Shown: piece after piece, positions 32,862 through 32,862 of the stretch
Position numbering within the stretch: position 1 is the first letter of the stretch
Layout: the number at the start of each line of letters is the position of its first letter
Source: Acidobacteriota bacterium
GTDB taxonomy: Bacteria > Acidobacteriota > Terriglobia > Acidiferrales > UBA7541
Assembly (NCBI GenBank): GCA_013289955.1
Contig: JABCYZ010000046.1
Span: forward strand, 1-32,862
Reading direction: 5' to 3'
DNA: 32,862 nt
The notes under the pieces: generated by a model
Database searches by the model: none
The model's input: the letters and a program-made list of their open reading frames with translations, nothing else
Told to the model about the DNA's origin: nothing
Program-made: the position numbers and the translations under genes

Positions 32862-32862
32862 C

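Overview
The window looks like a chromosomal segment of an Acidobacteriota genome, probably a Terriglobia-type relative. The clues are high GC content, a long orphan MacB/FtsX-type permease of the ADOP family typical of this phylum, a mrdA-rodA-RNase E/G cluster, and an ECF sigma trio of a kind I recall from acidobacteria. Most genes are housekeeping or widely distributed. No tRNA, rRNA or CRISPR array was recognised.

Layout. 1-550: the tail of a possible transposase and a non-coding stretch. 552-7590 (+): elongasome and RNA-decay cluster: mrdA (PBP2), rodA, and a very large Rne/Rng-family ribonuclease preceded by a strongly structured 370-nt leader. 7600-10350 (+): tandem terminators, a SnoaL-like protein, an unknown membrane-anchored protein, and a three-gene unit of ECF sigma factor, small one-TM protein and four-TM protein. 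10422-15052 (-): ADOP permease and a secreted CocE/NonD hydrolase. 15284-19124: two complete ABC-2 exporters arranged tail to tail. 19351-20469: a molybdopterin oxidoreductase (-) and a VOC protein (+). 20645-21928 (-): a VOC-SpoIIE phosphatase fusion. 22245-25216 (+): folD, coaE and an HtrA-type protease. 25380-32665: a DUF374 acyltransferase (-), a FecR-like secreted protein (+), then arginase, asnS, a TIM-barrel isomerase-like protein and gamma-glutamyltransferase, all on the minus strand.

How the genes work together. MrdA and RodA form the transpeptidase/glycosyltransferase pair of side-wall peptidoglycan synthesis. The ribonuclease gene follows them, as in many bacteria. The HtrA protease, secreted hydrolase, gamma-glutamyltransferase, FecR-like protein and exporters all point to a didermic envelope.

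The most unusual items are these: (1) the RNase E/G S1 domain is split by about 670 residues of RGG-rich and acidic low-complexity sequence punctuated by three LLPGE(S/T) motifs; (2) its leader holds at least six stable hairpins; (3) a VOC domain is fused to a SpoIIE phosphatase; (4) the sigma trio has no recognisable zinc-finger anti-sigma factor; (5) the plus strand changes by eye from C-rich to G-rich near 16-19 kb, whatever the gene direction; (6) two genes have promoter-like elements placed for leaderless transcription.
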